This document shows positions 63,862 through 64,000 of a stretch of 64,000 nt of DNA, in pieces (the first letter of the stretch is position 1; each line of letters begins with the position of its first letter). The position numbers and the translations under genes are program-made. The DNA lies in contig NC_019678.1 of the NCBI RefSeq assembly GCF_000316665.1, positions 7,659,001-7,723,000 of the forward strand, written 5' to 3'. The notes beneath the pieces were generated by a model that searched no databases, was not told the origin of the DNA, and was given only the letters and a program-made list of their open reading frames with translations. This DNA is from Rivularia sp. PCC 7116. GTDB lineage: Bacteria > Cyanobacteriota > Cyanobacteriia > Cyanobacteriales > Nostocaceae.

Positions 63862-63900
63862 TAACTGTTCACTGTTCACTGCTAACTGCTCACTGTTACG
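63862..63900. repeat. Heptamer repeat (CTGTTCA/CTGCTAA/CTGCTCA)
   Basis: About five units of seven bases with single-base variants, the same family as at 22305-22384 and 45721-45752. Confidence 0.85.
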
Positions 63901-64000
63901 CAAGCATTAACCAAAGGCAGCAGCGAACCAAGTTGCTCTTGTCCGTTTACTGCTAATTCGCTGTGACATAAATAAATTTTGTCGGATACCCGAGCTAATA
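63882..64000 (-). CDS. 3' end of a gene leaving the window (partial)
   Basis: The frame enters from the right edge and reads LARVSDKIYLCHSELAVNGQ, then a short tail ending VTVSS at a TAG inside the heptamer array. The residue pattern looks like a real protein, and ending in a heptamer array matches ruvA, xseA and rph in this window. Too little is present to name it. Confidence 0.45.
   Translation of the reverse strand, partial: LARVSDKIYLCHSELAVNGQEQLGSLLPLVNACVTVSS

Noticed and set aside
63685-63903. Minus-strand open frame beginning MRNSEQLAVNSEQ
   Set aside because: Its first codons are heptamer repeat and the rest shows no family resemblance or ribosome binding site.

Overview
The window reads as chromosomal DNA of a filamentous, probably heterocyst-forming cyanobacterium (Nostocales/Rivulariaceae type). 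The evidence is the AT-rich sequence with many GCGATCGC (HIP1) sites, dense heptanucleotide tandem repeats and small palindromic elements between genes, and typically cyanobacterial proteins: a COP23-like secreted protein, Ser/Thr kinases fused to WD40 repeats or to histidine kinases, CHAT proteins and a GH65-phosphoglucomutase fusion. No rRNA, tRNA, CRISPR array or transposase gene was seen.

Layout. 0.1-4.4 kb: a lipoxygenase, a cytochrome P450 and an unknown protein on one strand, a likely oxylipin locus. 5-12.4 kb: a COP23-family protein, a secreted double trypsin-like protease with a long TPR tail, a WD40 Ser/Thr kinase and a TetR regulator with an operator-like palindrome. 12.7-19.5 kb: two tandem amidases, a candidate 6S-type RNA, and a GH65 phosphorylase fused to beta-phosphoglucomutase. 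19.8-23.8 kb (minus strand): YgjP-like metallopeptidase, a small protein, bioF, ruvA and a sucrose-phosphate phosphatase.

24-45 kb: dhaK, dhaL and a DhaM-HPr-EI fusion, the three parts of a PEP-dependent dihydroxyacetone kinase, lie in order on the plus strand but far apart. Between dhaK and dhaL sit a MITE-like element, a fasciclin gene, a decayed scrap of the dhaK 3' end, and a minus-strand defence-like island (YoeB-type toxin-antitoxin, STAND ATPase with about 16 WD40 repeats, CHAT-TIR-STAND fusion). Between dhaL and dhaM sits a 1831-residue Ser/Thr kinase-ATPase-GAF-histidine kinase. A CHAT protein cut off just before its P-loop follows dhaM.

45-57 kb: xseB and xseA, then the most striking region, 47.6-54.1 kb. 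It holds a VMAP-like protein, a MoxR AAA+ ATPase, a vWA protein fused to a formylglycine-generating-enzyme/C-type-lectin (FGE/CLec) domain, and a second stand-alone FGE/CLec protein. This matches the VMAP-MoxR-vWA ternary conflict systems. Both FGE domains end in a segment that looks like the variable region of a diversity-generating retroelement (DGR): an NNC-rich run of divergent codons between conserved anchors. No DGR reverse transcriptase or template repeat is in the window, so diversification would have to act in trans. A YqiJ/flotillin pair follows, with a MITE inserted exactly at the flotillin stop codon.

57-64 kb: rph, pgl, a zinc-ribbon FHA protein, three small secreted proteins of unknown function, a methyltransferase and the 3' end of a gene that leaves the window. 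Interspersed repeats shape the whole region. Heptamer arrays supply the stop or start codons of several genes, and repeats have entered at least one coding sequence.
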